A DNA stretch of 59,638 bases from an uncultured Clostridia bacterium (GCA_947649935.1 CANSTR010000009.1:1-59638), one strand, 5' to 3'. Shown: positions 34,316 to 42,726, counted from the stretch's first letter. Notes: a model not told the origin generated them from the sequence alone. Made by a program: numbers and translations.

Positions 34316-36631
34316 TTAGCTTACAATTTCCAAACCGGCAAATCTAGCCATTAATCTCTTGTGTCCTGCTTTTTCAAAATTGATGTCTACCTTCAAATCG
34401 TCGCCTTCCGCTTCTACTGAATTAATCATGCCTTCCCCGAATTTTTTATGATAAACTTTTACGCCAGATTGATAAGCGCTCAAATCCACCACATCTTTTT
34501 TGGCTTGATTCAAATTCGCCAAAAAACTCTCGGCACTCTTGAAACCAAAACTTGAAGCAGCCGCCTTTTTCGGTATGCTCGTTCCTTTGTATACGTAATC
34601 TTGCGTTTCTCCTGCCCCCACACGACTGAAAACACTGTTACTTTTGCTAGTTCCATACGTCCATTCTTGGTCACTATCCTCAAAATAGCGATTGTCATTT
34701 TTCTGCAATTCTTCATAGCCATCTAACATTGTTGCTGGAATTTCCTTAATAAATCTTGAAATTCCATTGAAACTGGTAGACCCAAAAATGGTTCGTTGTT
34801 TGGCACATGTCATGAACAACTTTTCTTTCGCACGCGTAATTCCAACGTAGCATAATCTACGCTCTTCCTCCAAATCCTTTGGCTCGTTAATAGATTTGTA
34901 ACCTGGGAAAATTCCTTCTTCCATCCCCACCAAAAAGACTGCCGGAAATTCCAAACCTTTCGCGCTATGTAATGTCATCAATGTGACAGAATCTTGCGTT
35001 TCTTCCATATTATCCAAATCCGAACTTAGCGTAATGCCTTCCAAAAACTCGGTCAATGAATTGTCTGCCGATTCTTCTTCAAACTCCATAGCAACTGTCA
35101 AAAATTCGTTCAAGTTTTCAATTCTGTTTTCTGCCTCAGTCGTGTTCTCATCTTCCAAAGCTTTGGTGTAACCTGTTTTTTGCAACGTATCTTTAAACAA
35201 TTCCGAAATCGATTTCGTGTCTTTTTCATTGCGCAACTCTTCAATGGTTGCAACAAATTCTCGCGTGTTTCCATAAACTCGGTTCAAGCCAAATTCATCC
35301 GCTCTTTTGATGACTTCAAACATTGAAATTCCATTGCTGTTCGCCAATTGCTCGACATTATCCAAACTCGTTTTGCCGACGCCACGTTTTGGCTCATTGA
35401 TGATTCTCGCCAAACTCAAATTATCAGCCGGATTGTGAATCAAGCGCAAATAGGCAACAATGTCCTTGATTTCCTTTCTTTCATAAAACTTCAAACCACC
35501 GATAATTTTGTACGGAATATTTTCCCTACGCAAAATATCCTCGATGCTACGCGATTGTGTGTTCATGCGGTACAAAACTGCAAAGTCAGAATATTTGTAA
35601 TATTCGGTTCTGCGCAAATGGTTGATTTCTTCTACAATAAAATTTGCTTCATCATACTCATTATCGCCTCGGTAAACTTTTGGCAAACTTCCAGCTTCAT
35701 TGCTCGTCCACAATTTTTTCTCGTATTTGGTTTCATTATTTTTGATGACTTCATTTGCCGCATTTAACACGCTTTGTGTACAACGATAATTTTGTTCCAA
35801 TTTGATAATTTTTGTGCCTGGAAAATCTTTTTCAAAGTTTAAAATATTGGAAATATCGGCTCCACGGAAGGAATAAATTCCTTGGTCGTTATCACCAACA
35901 ACCGTGATATTGCCGAACTTGCTTGCCAACAAAGTAACCAACATAAACTGCGCCTTGTTTGTATCTTGGTACTCGTCCACCAAAACATACTTGAATTTAT
36001 CGGAATAATATTCCAAAATATCTGGATTATCCAGCATAATTTCAATGGTTAAATTGATGATGTCGTCAAAGTCAACGGCGTTATTTTCCTTCAATCTTTT
36101 TTGATAGATAGCGTAAATTTCTGCAATTTTTTCTCTTCGGAAGTCACCATTTGCCTTAACTTTGTACTTTTCAGGTGTTAACATTTCGTTTTTGGCATTG
36201 CTGATTTCGTATAAAACCGACTTGTCTGTGAAAATTTTGTCATCCAAATTTTGTTCTTTTAGAATTTTTTTAATCATCGTTTTTTGGTCAGATGTATCAA
36301 AAATGACAAATGAACTTTCAAATCCCAATCGGTCAATCGTTTTTCGCAAAATTCTAACACAAATCGAGTGGAACGTTCCCATCCAAATATCGTCTGCATT
36401 GGTTCCAACTAAGTTTTTGACTCTTTCCTTCATTTCATTAGCTGCTTTGTTCGTAAACGTGATGGCTAAAATGTTCCATGGTTTGACGCTTTTTTCGCTG
36501 ATTAAATAGGCAATTTTGTGCGTTAAAACTTTCGTTTTTCCACTTCCTGCCCCAGCAATAACCAAGCTTGGCCCTTCTGTGCAAGTTACTGCCTCGTATT
36601 GTTTATCGTTTAATTCTTCTAATAATCCCAT
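34316..36631 (-). CDS. pcrA: UvrD/PcrA-type DNA helicase
   Basis: The 771-residue superfamily 1A helicase unwinds DNA in repair and removes RecA filaments or stalled RNA polymerase. Motifs run in order: LNDKQYEAV (Q motif), AGAGSGKTKVLTHK (Walker A), ITFTNKAANEMKER (Ia), FKYVLVDEYQDTNKAQ (II), VVGDNDQGIYSFRGA (III), LEQNYRC (IV), TLMTLHSAKGLEFPAVFL (V) and LCYVGITRAKEKL (VI). The C-terminal 60 residues hold the small domain (YQSGVKVYHKKFGEGMI) that binds RNA polymerase in PcrA. AAAGGAGCAAAAATG starts it. It is monocistronic. Confidence 0.95.
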   Translation of the reverse strand: MGLLEELNDKQYEAVTCTEGPSLVIAGAGSGKTKVLTHKIAYLISEKSVKPWNILAITFTNKAANEMKERVKNLVGTNADDIWMGTFHSICVRILRKTIDRLGFESSFVIFDTSDQKTMIKKILKEQNLDDKIFTDKSVLYEISNAKNEMLTPEKYKVKANGDFRREKIAEIYAIYQKRLKENNAVDFDDIINLTIEIMLDNPDILEYYSDKFKYVLVDEYQDTNKAQFMLVTLLASKFGNITVVGDNDQGIYSFRGADISNILNFEKDFPGTKIIKLEQNYRCTQSVLNAANEVIKNNETKYEKKLWTSNEAGSLPKVYRGDNEYDEANFIVEEINHLRRTEYYKYSDFAVLYRMNTQSRSIEDILRRENIPYKIIGGLKFYERKEIKDIVAYLRLIHNPADNLSLARIINEPKRGVGKTSLDNVEQLANSNGISMFEVIKRADEFGLNRVYGNTREFVATIEELRNEKDTKSISELFKDTLQKTGYTKALEDENTTEAENRIENLNEFLTVAMEFEEESADNSLTEFLEGITLSSDLDNMEETQDSVTLMTLHSAKGLEFPAVFLVGMEEGIFPGYKSINEPKDLEEERRLCYVGITRAKEKLFMTCAKQRTIFGSTSFNGISRFIKEIPATMLDGYEELQKNDNRYFEDSDQEWTYGTSKSNSVFSRVGAGETQDYVYKGTSIPKKAAASSFGFKSAESFLANLNQAKKDVVDLSAYQSGVKVYHKKFGEGMINSVEAEGDDLKVDINFEKAGHKRLMARFAGLEIVS

Positions 36632-36724
36632 TTTTGCTCCTTTATTTTTTATAAAACTTCTGTTTGTATTATTATATCATTTTTTTGGAAAAAGTCAATG
36701 CTAAAATCATGAAAATTTATTCCA

Positions 36725-36860
36725 TACAAAAGAGCTATGTTTCCATAGCTCCTAGCCTTCGTTATTTGGTAGGTGTGCCACTTCCTACATCTCTTTTGAC
36801 CTATAAATTTAGGTGCGTGGATGGCACAATTGTCCACCTCAAATAACTCTCTTTATTGTT
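36725..36860 (-). ncRNA. Candidate structured small RNA
   Basis: A minus-strand promoter (TTGACA 36895-36890, TACAAT 36872-36867, spacer 17) leads to a transcript of about 135 bases ending in an 8-bp stem (36732-36739 with 36744-36751) followed by TTTTG. Within it are further complementary pieces: TGTGCCA with TGGCACA, GTGGA with TCCAC, and GTAGG with CCTAC, several mutually exclusive as in a switching RNA. A short frame from a GTG exists but no good ribosome site precedes it. No known RNA family is recognised. Confidence 0.5.
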
Positions 36861-36866
36861 ATATTA

Positions 36867-36895
36867 ATTGTATGCTATTTTTCAAAAAATGTCAA
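36867..36895 (-). promoter_or_regulatory. Promoter of the candidate small RNA
   Basis: Minus-strand TTGACA and TACAAT with a 17-base spacer, back to back with the plus-strand promoter at 36915. Confidence 0.7.
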
Positions 36896-36914
36896 TATTA
36901 TTTTAAATAAGTAC

Positions 36915-36943
36915 TTGACATTTTACATAATATATGCTACAAT
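36915..36943 (+). promoter_or_regulatory. Promoter of the secreted orphan gene
   Basis: TTGACA (36915-36920) and TACAAT (36938-36943) are 17 bases apart. The spacer starts TTTTACAT, like the promoters at 71 and 17640. Confidence 0.75.
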
Positions 36944-37031
36944 ATAATAAAAGGGTATATTCCCTATTTAGAAAAATAGAAAGGAGGACCGTAAAGCAAC
37001 TGTTGACCATGCACCTAAAGGAGGTTTTCTT

Positions 37032-37532
37032 ATGAAAACAAAAAAAACATACATTTTTTTATTAATCGGGCTTTTAGCCCTTACTGCAGCATTTGAATCA
37101 TCAACTACAGTAGCTGCAACTCGGTCACCTCAAAAAGGACCATTTTTTTACATCTCTCCAGGTGGAAACATCACATTTAAAAGAAAAGAATTTGGAGAGT
37201 TTACAAATCACAAATACAAGGGGCAATGTTATACTAATTGGCTAGCAATCGATGTGCCAATAAAGAACAAATTTACCCTTGCTTGTAAAAATGACATTAC
37301 TTTTTTTACCAAATTTTTATTTGGTAAAAAAATGAAGTCACAAAAAGTTGCAAAATTAAAATATAAAATTCCCAATTTAGGGCATAACCAGTATAAAATT
37401 GACTGGATGACCTATAATGGACTTTTAAAAGAAATTTGGGTCGATTTGGTCAGTAAAGACTTTGATTTTGTTCTTATCTATAAGCTCGATAAGAATTTTA
37501 ACATAAAAAAAATCGAATTTTTAACTGACTAA
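37032..37532 (+). CDS. Secreted protein of unknown function with hairpins in its coding sequence
   Basis: The 166-residue product has a clear signal peptide (YIFLLIGLLALTAAFESSTTVAA) and a basic secreted domain of about 135 residues (GPFFYISPGGNITFKRKEFG, then CYTNWLAIDVPIKNKFTLAC with two Cys that could pair). No family is recognised. Its AAAGGAGGTTTTCTT site, own promoter and strong terminator (37539-37573) make it monocistronic. The coding DNA holds a perfect 14-bp stem-loop at 37301-37332, an 8-bp stem at 37471-37495, and a 5-bp stem at 37068-37080. A second AGGAGG lies about 40 bases upstream in the leader. Confidence 0.75.
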   Translation: MKTKKTYIFLLIGLLALTAAFESSTTVAATRSPQKGPFFYISPGGNITFKRKEFGEFTNHKYKGQCYTNWLAIDVPIKNKFTLACKNDITFFTKFLFGKKMKSQKVAKLKYKIPNLGHNQYKIDWMTYNGLLKEIWVDLVSKDFDFVLIYKLDKNFNIKKIEFLTD

Positions 37533-37538
37533 TTAACG

Positions 37539-37573
37539 GCAGTGAAAAGGTTGCAATTTGACCTTTTCACTGC
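37539..37573 (+). terminator. Terminator of the secreted orphan gene
   Basis: A perfect 13-bp stem (37539-37551 with 37561-37573) is followed by TTTGTTTTTT, just before the convergent htpX gene. Confidence 0.88.
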
Positions 37574-37581
37574 TTTGTTTT

Positions 37582-38478
37582 TTACCTCAAATTCTCCAAC
37601 GCTTCCACTCTTTCTTCCACAGATGGATGCGTCGAAAATAAATTGCTTACTTGATGTCCTCTTTTTTTCGGAAATGGATTTTCAATATACATATAACTGG
37701 TGCTATTGCTTGCCACATCCAATTTAGAATCATCGCTTGAGATTTTCTTTAATGCCGAAATCAATCCATCTGGATTACGCGTAAGTTGCACTGCTGTGGC
37801 GTCTGCTAAATATTCTCTTCTACGCGAAACTGCCAACTGAATCAAATTCGAAACAATCGGAGATAGAATCAAAAATATCAAGCCAATCACCAACAAAATC
37901 GCATTTCCTTTGCTGTCATCATCTCTATCTTTGCTAGAGGAACGAAACATGCTTCTGGTAAAAATATCGGATATCATCACAATAAATCCCACCATAACAC
38001 TGATAACAGCGGAAAGCAAAATATCATAATTTTTGATATGTGACAACTCGTGCGCCACAACGCCTTCTAATTCGTAATAATCCAACTTTTTCAAAAGCCC
38101 TGTGGTTACGCAAATAATGGCGTGCTCCGGATTTCTACCAGTCGCAAACGCATTGGGTTGCGCTGACTCTACCACATACAATCTCGGCTTATGTTCCAGA
38201 CCAGACGCCACCATCAACCCTTCCAAAATATTGGTCAACTGCAAATCCTCTTCATGTGTTGCCTCACGCGCACGAACACTTGCAAGCACAATTTTATCGC
38301 AATTATAATAAGTTGCTATGGTCGAAATAATCGAAAACGTTAAAGCAATTGTAATCGCCACATAACTGCTTAAATCAAACATGTAACATACATAGTATAA
38401 AATTAAAGTAATCATCAGCAAAAAGCCAAAAACAATCACGCCTGTTTTTCTCTTATTTTTCTTAATATCTTCGTACAT
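37582..38478 (-). CDS. htpX: HtpX-like membrane zinc metalloprotease
   Basis: The 298-residue M48 peptidase has two N-terminal membrane helices (residues 14-55), the zinc motif VVAHELSHIKNYDIL (HExxH), two further helices (about 155-215), and the third zinc ligand region SRRREYLADATAVQLTRNP. It degrades damaged membrane proteins. It follows lemA with a 54-base gap that holds a repeat-like hairpin, the usual lemA-htpX order. The start is the ATG after AAAGGAAAAAGG. Confidence 0.92.
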   Translation of the reverse strand: MYEDIKKNKRKTGVIVFGFLLMITLILYYVCYMFDLSSYVAITIALTFSIISTIATYYNCDKIVLASVRAREATHEEDLQLTNILEGLMVASGLEHKPRLYVVESAQPNAFATGRNPEHAIICVTTGLLKKLDYYELEGVVAHELSHIKNYDILLSAVISVMVGFIVMISDIFTRSMFRSSSKDRDDDSKGNAILLVIGLIFLILSPIVSNLIQLAVSRRREYLADATAVQLTRNPDGLISALKKISSDDSKLDVASNSTSYMYIENPFPKKRGHQVSNLFSTHPSVEERVEALENLR

Positions 38479-38498
38479 CCTTTTTCCTTTCTAAAACA

Positions 38499-38522
38499 TA
38501 AGGGCGCAATCAATGCACCCCC
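38499..38522. repeat. Degenerate dispersed repeat between lemA and htpX
   Basis: AAGGGCGCA...TGCACCCC arms form a short imperfect hairpin resembling the GC-rich repeats at 20213 and 31028. Confidence 0.45.
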
Positions 38523-38532
38523 TGCTTTGTTT

Positions 38533-39087
38533 TTAATTATTAAAATCTACTCTTACATTTTTTCTAGCCTCTTCAGAATCAACTTTAAAAACTTCTCTTG
38601 CACTAAAGTTGAATGCATTTGCTATAATGTTCGTTGGAACAACTTGCAATTTTGTGTTATACATCGTAACACTGTCATTATAAAATTGTCTTGCATACGA
38701 AATTTTATTTTCTGTATTTCGCAATTCTTCTTGCAATTCACTAAAATTCTGATTCGCTTTCAAATCTGGATAATTTTCTGAAACTGCCATAATCGTTTTT
38801 AACGCTCCTGACAACTGATTATCCAATTCTGCCTTTTCGCCAACGGTTGAAGCATTTGCCCAAGATGTTCTAAGTTCTGTTACTTTCGTTAAAACCTCTT
38901 CTTCATGTTTCATGTAACCTTTTACCGAATCCACAAGATTTGGAATTAAATCAAATCTTCTTTGTAATTGAACATCAATTTGGCTCCACGCATTGTCTAC
39001 TTTATTTCTTGCATTGACCAATCCGTTATACATGCTAATCACAATTAAAAGCAAAATAACGATAACCGCAATAATTACTAATCCCAT
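38533..39087 (-). CDS. lemA: LemA family protein
   Basis: The 184-residue product matches canonical LemA: an N-terminal helix (LVIIAVIVILLLIVISMYNGLV), then NKVDNAWSQIDVQLQRRFDLIPNLV, a Glu-rich central helix pair, SENYPDLKANQNFSELQEEL and TENKISYARQFYNDSVTMYN. The protein is membrane anchored with a cytoplasmic helical bundle. AGGAGGATTTAAG precedes the ATG. It is upstream of htpX in a two-gene operon. Unlike the homologue at 17841 it is the standard housekeeping type. Confidence 0.92.
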   Translation of the reverse strand: MGLVIIAVIVILLLIVISMYNGLVNARNKVDNAWSQIDVQLQRRFDLIPNLVDSVKGYMKHEEEVLTKVTELRTSWANASTVGEKAELDNQLSGALKTIMAVSENYPDLKANQNFSELQEELRNTENKISYARQFYNDSVTMYNTKLQVVPTNIIANAFNFSAREVFKVDSEEARKNVRVDFNN

Positions 39088-39166
39088 TCTTAAATCCTCC
39101 TATTTAATTTATCACAATTTAATCTAACCATATTTTTAAAAATTTGTCAAGCAAAATATTGATTTT

Positions 39167-39191
39167 AAATATGACATTGCTTTGTCATATT
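39167..39191. repeat. 39-48 kb palindromic repeat, copy 1 (divergent)
   Basis: AAATATGACA and TGTCATATT arms around TTGCTT. This copy has a different loop from the others. It lies between the 39205 gene and lemA. Confidence 0.65.
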
Positions 39192-39204
39192 ATAAAAATG
39201 CTCA

Positions 39205-40266
39205 TTAATCGCCTGGCTCAATGCCTTCACTTGGATTTTCTGGAAGATTTACAATTTGAATTTCTTTTCCATACAATTTATTAGACAATTTATTCAAACT
39301 GTGCAAAACAGCTGCTCTGACTTGTCGCCCTTTGACAATGTACTGTTTCACGTTTTGTGGAATTTGTTTGCCTTCGGCTTTTTTTATGACTTCTTCTGCC
39401 GTATCCTGCTTGATAAATGCATACAATCTTTCCAGATTTTCTTGACTTGCTAATTGGTGATTTTGCATGTCAATATTTAGAAATTGAGAATCGTATTTTT
39501 GCGATAAACTCTCCTGATTTTCTTCACTATATGTATTGATTTTTAAGAACTCTTCGCCGTCTTTTTGAGAACAATGTAGAGGTTCTTTATTGGCCGTTTC
39601 ATAAGAAGCATAGGCAAACTTTTGTGGTCTTTCCCTATAATCTTGATAGCCCAAAATCTCCAAATGGTCATTTTCTTTTTTGACTCCCTGAAATAATTGC
39701 GCCATATAAAGATAATCTGACACATCTTGTAGCGTTTTACCACCATTTGTGAAATTTAACCATGTATGACCCTGGCTTGCACTCTCGAATTTAGGCTTTC
39801 CTGTTTCCCAATCAAACGGTTCCCAATCTGCCACTTTTGCATATTCCATCAGCAATTTGAAAAAATATTGGTCATGCTTATTTCCTTGTGGCTTTTCTGA
39901 AGTTTGGAGTAAAACTTTTGGCAAATTAGTCGCTCCGTTTGGAACTCGGCTCAAATTTTGCACCAATGTTTCACCATTTTCACATACCAAACTGTCTTCA
40001 CTTTTTAAATCAATATAAGGTAATTGCTCGCATGGAATGATTAATTCTACCCACGAATAATTCGCACAATCTCGAGACTTATAACTGTCTTCTTTGTTTT
40101 CATCCACAAAGCTTTTCATATCCTCTGGCTTGTAAAGCAGTTTCACAAAATTTTCTCCTGCTTCTAATCGAACCTTTTTTTCATACATTCTTGCCATATA
40201 ACTTTCATCTTTTGCAACCTCTTCTTGTGATGTTTGTGTGCCCAAACCGTTTGTTGTTGATTCCAT
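39205..40266 (-). CDS. Unknown soluble protein; its 5' end overlaps a leader frame
   Basis: The product (353 residues) is soluble, acidic and has no recognised domain. Notable stretches are RDCANYSWVELIIPCEQLPYID, FKLLMEYAKVADWEPFDWE and a C-terminal VKQYIVKGRQVRAAVLHSLNKLSNKLYGKEIQIVNLPENP. The ATG after GCGAGGAAATTTAT is taken as start. However, a much better AGGAGG lies further upstream before the ATG at 40315, which opens a 36-residue frame (MEELGKKVAVDWRGNLYGIN) that overlaps this gene's beginning in another frame. Either it is a translated leader or a one-base shift has split the true N-terminus. Confidence 0.6.
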   Translation of the reverse strand: MESTTNGLGTQTSQEEVAKDESYMARMYEKKVRLEAGENFVKLLYKPEDMKSFVDENKEDSYKSRDCANYSWVELIIPCEQLPYIDLKSEDSLVCENGETLVQNLSRVPNGATNLPKVLLQTSEKPQGNKHDQYFFKLLMEYAKVADWEPFDWETGKPKFESASQGHTWLNFTNGGKTLQDVSDYLYMAQLFQGVKKENDHLEILGYQDYRERPQKFAYASYETANKEPLHCSQKDGEEFLKINTYSEENQESLSQKYDSQFLNIDMQNHQLASQENLERLYAFIKQDTAEEVIKKAEGKQIPQNVKQYIVKGRQVRAAVLHSLNKLSNKLYGKEIQIVNLPENPSEGIEPGD

Positions 40267-40315
40267 ATAAATTTCCTCGCCAATCAACTGCTACTTTCTT
40301 TCCTAATTCTTCCAT
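40205..40315 (-). CDS. Short leader frame or shifted N-terminus of the 39205 gene
   Basis: AGGAGGAAAAAGC, the best ribosome site in the area, precedes this ATG. The 36-residue product begins MEELGKKVAVDWRGNLYGIN and ends in a basic NITRRGCKR. Its last 62 bases overlap the next gene out of frame. The first 20 residues look like a real protein start, so a frameshift joining it to the downstream frame is a serious possibility. Confidence 0.45.
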   Translation of the reverse strand: MEELGKKVAVDWRGNLYGINNKRFGHTNITRRGCKR

Positions 40316-40404
40316 GCTTTTTCCTCCTATGTCACTTATTTTACCATGCCGTTGTCTATTTGTCAATTTAAAAGTCCTTTTTTATAATTATTCACTTTAT
40401 TTTT

Positions 40405-40430
40405 AAATATGACATTTTTATGTCATATTT
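40405..40430. repeat. 39-48 kb palindromic repeat, copy 2
   Basis: Perfect AAATATGACAT/ATGTCATATTT arms with a TTTT loop, extended by flanking T and A runs. It lies between the hsp20 terminator and the start region of the 39205 gene. Confidence 0.75.
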
Positions 40431-40458
40431 AAAAAGAGACTTTTTACAGTCTCTTTTC
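40431..40458 (-). terminator. Terminator of hsp20
   Basis: AAAGAGACT and AGTCTCTTT form a 9-bp stem with T tails, next to a copy of the 39-48 kb palindromic repeat. Confidence 0.8.
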
Positions 40459-40466
40459 CTAATTAT

Positions 40467-40895
40467 CTAATCATCAATTGAAATATATTTTTTCTCTGGC
40501 AATTGCTTTTTCTCTTCTTTCTTTGGAACTTCAATTTGCAACGTTCCATTTTTGAAAGATGCTTTGATGTCTTGACTTTCAATTTCCTCGCCGACATAAA
40601 AACTTCTTGAGGACGAACCAACATATCTTTCTTTTCTCACAAATTTTCCTTCTTCTTTTTCTTCTTTGTTTGAATTAATGTTGGCATGAACCGTCAAATA
40701 GCCATCTTCTATCTCTAGCTGAATATTTTCTTTTTCATAGCCAGGCAAATCAATATCAATCAAATATTTGTCCTTTTTTTCTTGAATGTCTGTCTTCATA
40801 ATTTTGCTTTCGTCTCCCGTAAAAAATGGGTCTTTAAACATATCTCCTAACCAATCAAACTCGTTTCTTCTTCGTGGTATCATCATCATATTCAT
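40467..40895 (-). CDS. Small heat shock protein (Hsp20/alpha-crystallin family)
   Basis: The 142-residue chaperone holds unfolded proteins to stop aggregation. It has an N-terminal PRRRNEFDWLGDMFKDPFF, an alpha-crystallin domain (DIQEKKDKYLIDIDLPGYEKENIQLEIEDGYLTV to about residue 130), the FVRKERYVGSSSRSFYVGE segment and the closing KNGTLQIEVPKKEEK. A C-terminal IxI-like motif is not obvious. The ATG after AAGGAAGTTG is chosen. A CIRCE element overlaps its promoter, so HrcA should repress it. Confidence 0.93.
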   Translation of the reverse strand: MNMMMIPRRRNEFDWLGDMFKDPFFTGDESKIMKTDIQEKKDKYLIDIDLPGYEKENIQLEIEDGYLTVHANINSNKEEKEEGKFVRKERYVGSSSRSFYVGEEIESQDIKASFKNGTLQIEVPKKEEKKQLPEKKYISIDD

Positions 40896-40945
40896 CAACT
40901 TCCTTTCTTTATTTCTAAAAGATATCTTTTACTGTTTATAATAAT

Positions 40946-40987
40946 ATTATACCACAAATTTTAGCACTGTCAATTGTAGAGTGCTAA
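40946..40987 (-). promoter_or_regulatory. CIRCE operator overlapping the hsp20 promoter
   Basis: TTAGCACTG-N9-GAGTGCTAA (40961-40987) matches the HrcA operator with one mismatch. On the minus strand TTGACA (40974-40969) lies inside it, and TATAAT (40951-40946) follows after 17 bases, so bound HrcA would block RNA polymerase. Confidence 0.9.
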
Positions 40988-41002
40988 TTTTTTAAAAATA
41001 TT

Positions 41003-41794
41003 TTAATTTTCCACTTTTATATCGCCACAATCGTTCTTAATTTTTAACGTTATTTCCGCATGGCGATTATTTTGATTTACTTTTACATTCCCTAAATCGG
41101 TTTTGGCGTCAATAAAAATTTCATTTGTTTGCCCAATTTTGATATCACCAAAATTGTTCACAATCGAAGAATCTTCTTCAATATGAAGAGAAGCAATTTT
41201 CACATCACCACAATCTGATTCAATTTGCGTTTTATGATGAATCGCCTGTATTTTAATATCACCATAATGATTTTTTATCACAGCATTTTTCACTTTTCCC
41301 AACATCACATCTCCGCAATCTTCTTCGATATTGATACTTGCATTTTCTAAATCAATTGCGTTAATATCGCCATAATTAGCTTTCACAGAAATTTCATTTG
41401 CATAGTCTTTTGGCAAATAAATAATGATATTATTTATGTAGAAATTAAATCCAAAAGAAAATTTCTTATGTTTATATTTGGAATAATCCACTTTCAATTG
41501 ATTGGCGCTTAATTCAACATTTAAATCTTCTTCTTTTTCTCCATAAACCACAACTCGGATTTTTCCGTCTGTGCTTTCCTCAAAATCAATATCGCCTGCT
41601 GTTGATAAAACCTCTAAACTCTCTATTCCAGCGACTTCATAACTGTTATCAAAAATCACTTGGTCACTTTTCTTTGTTCCCCAATTTTTAAAACTAAATC
41701 TTCCATTTAAACTCAACCACAAAAAAGCGCTCAACAAAATAATTACAATGATAAGCAAAACGATTAGAGTAATGATTAATCCTCTATTGTTCAT
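41003..41794 (-). CDS. DUF4097 beta-helix membrane protein
   Basis: The 263-residue protein has an N-terminal membrane segment (LIITLIVLLIIVIILLSAFLWL) and a repetitive region of short strands with recurrent DCGDVKI, NYGDI, NFGDIKIG and DLGNVKV turns, the pattern of DUF4097 putative-adhesin beta-helices. Its gene overlaps the end of the XRE regulator gene by 11 bases and both are cotranscribed. This pairing recurs in Firmicutes and probably serves envelope sensing; the function is unproven. It begins MNNRGLIIT. Confidence 0.8.
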   Translation of the reverse strand: MNNRGLIITLIVLLIIVIILLSAFLWLSLNGRFSFKNWGTKKSDQVIFDNSYEVAGIESLEVLSTAGDIDFEESTDGKIRVVVYGEKEEDLNVELSANQLKVDYSKYKHKKFSFGFNFYINNIIIYLPKDYANEISVKANYGDINAIDLENASINIEEDCGDVMLGKVKNAVIKNHYGDIKIQAIHHKTQIESDCGDVKIASLHIEEDSSIVNNFGDIKIGQTNEIFIDAKTDLGNVKVNQNNRHAEITLKIKNDCGDIKVEN

Positions 41795-42431
41795 CTATTT
41801 TTTCCTCCTTCAACATAAAAAATAACTTCACAACTTGGCAAAGCAAGCCATCAATAATGAAAATAACCCATGTAACATGCCACGCCATTGTCGTAAAACT
41901 AATGACAAAATAAAGTACCGTACAAATCGCGCCAATGACTCCATTGATTTCTTTCATGATTTGATTTTGTTTGTGCTCTTCTTTTGTTTCTTCAAACTTT
42001 GGAATTGACATATAATGTTTGATGATTCTGGCTGTTGCAAATCCAATGATAAGCAAAAATACAGAACTCACCAAAATTGGGTCCCAATTCAAAACAGGAA
42101 TTCCAATAATTACAACCACAATCGAAAAAATGTAAAGAAAAACGGATGTACTAACGACCTCAGCAGATTTTTTTCTCACTTCATTTTTAGTTGGAATGTC
42201 TTCTTCCTGTGCCATTTGAGCTTTTTCTTCTGGCTTTTTTCCTGTTAATAATTCTTCTACACCAACTCCATATAATTCGCACAATGGCACAATTTTATCG
42301 AAATCTGGCACGCTTTGATTGGTTTCCCATTTTGAGACCGTTTGCCTACTTACATTTAATTCGTCAGCAACTTCCTCTTGCGATAAATTTTTTTCCCTTC
42401 TTAATTCAAATAATTTTTCCCCAATGTTCAT
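41784..42431 (-). CDS. XRE-family regulator with C-terminal membrane helices
   Basis: Residues 3-60 are a Cro/C1 helix-turn-helix (KLFELRREKNLSQEEVADEL, NVSRQTVSKWETNQSVPDFD). After a charged linker come four membrane helices from about residue 90 to the end, split by a Glu/Lys/His-rich loop (PKFEETKEEHKQNQ). It is a membrane-tethered regulator, cotranscribed with the DUF4097 gene. AAAGGAGTTTTTGAA starts it. The upstream region has a CAGTTG...CAACTG motif shared with the next XRE gene, a likely self-regulating site. Confidence 0.88.
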   Translation of the reverse strand: MNIGEKLFELRREKNLSQEEVADELNVSRQTVSKWETNQSVPDFDKIVPLCELYGVGVEELLTGKKPEEKAQMAQEEDIPTKNEVRKKSAEVVSTSVFLYIFSIVVVIIGIPVLNWDPILVSSVFLLIIGFATARIIKHYMSIPKFEETKEEHKQNQIMKEINGVIGAICTVLYFVISFTTMAWHVTWVIFIIDGLLCQVVKLFFMLKEEKIDEQ

Positions 42432-42469
42432 TTCAAAAACTCCTTTCCTAAAAATTATACCATTTTTTT

Positions 42470-42510
42470 CAGTTGCACGCTACCAATTTGAGTTGGAAAT
42501 TTGTCAACTG
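42470..42510. promoter_or_regulatory. Putative operator upstream of the first XRE-membrane gene
   Basis: CAGTTGC...GCTACCAA...TTGTCAACTG forms an inverted repeat at its ends (CAGTTG/CAACTG). A near copy lies at 43401-43441 before the second XRE gene. TATAAT follows on the minus strand, without a consensus -35 box. Confidence 0.5.
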
Positions 42511-42548
42511 AAATTAACATTTGGATTTTTAACCGCAAAAAATAGGGT

Positions 42549-42580
42549 TTTAAATATGACATTTTTATGTCATATTTAAA
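42549..42580. repeat. 39-48 kb palindromic repeat, copy 3
   Basis: The same AAATATGACAT/ATGTCATATTT palindrome with extra TTT/AAA pairs. It lies between the two XRE-membrane genes. Confidence 0.75.
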
Positions 42581-42632
42581 TTTTTTTAATGTTTATCAAA
42601 TTTTTCATTTAATATCATCTTAAAATTTATAA

Positions 42633-42672
42633 GGAGGGATATTTTTGTACCGTAGTACCCTAATTTCCCTCC
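42633..42672 (-). terminator. Hairpin downstream of the second XRE gene
   Basis: GGAGGGA (42633-42639) pairs with TCCCTCC (42666-42672). On the minus strand an AT-rich tail follows. Confidence 0.5.
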
Positions 42673-42726
42673 CTTTAATGTGCAATTTTTCTGTTTCATA
42701 ACCAACTTTCAATGCAGTTATAAATA

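Noticed and set aside
36649..36837. 62-codon minus-strand frame within the candidate small RNA
   Set aside because: It would start at GTG with only weak ribosome-site pairing and would run past the terminator hairpin.
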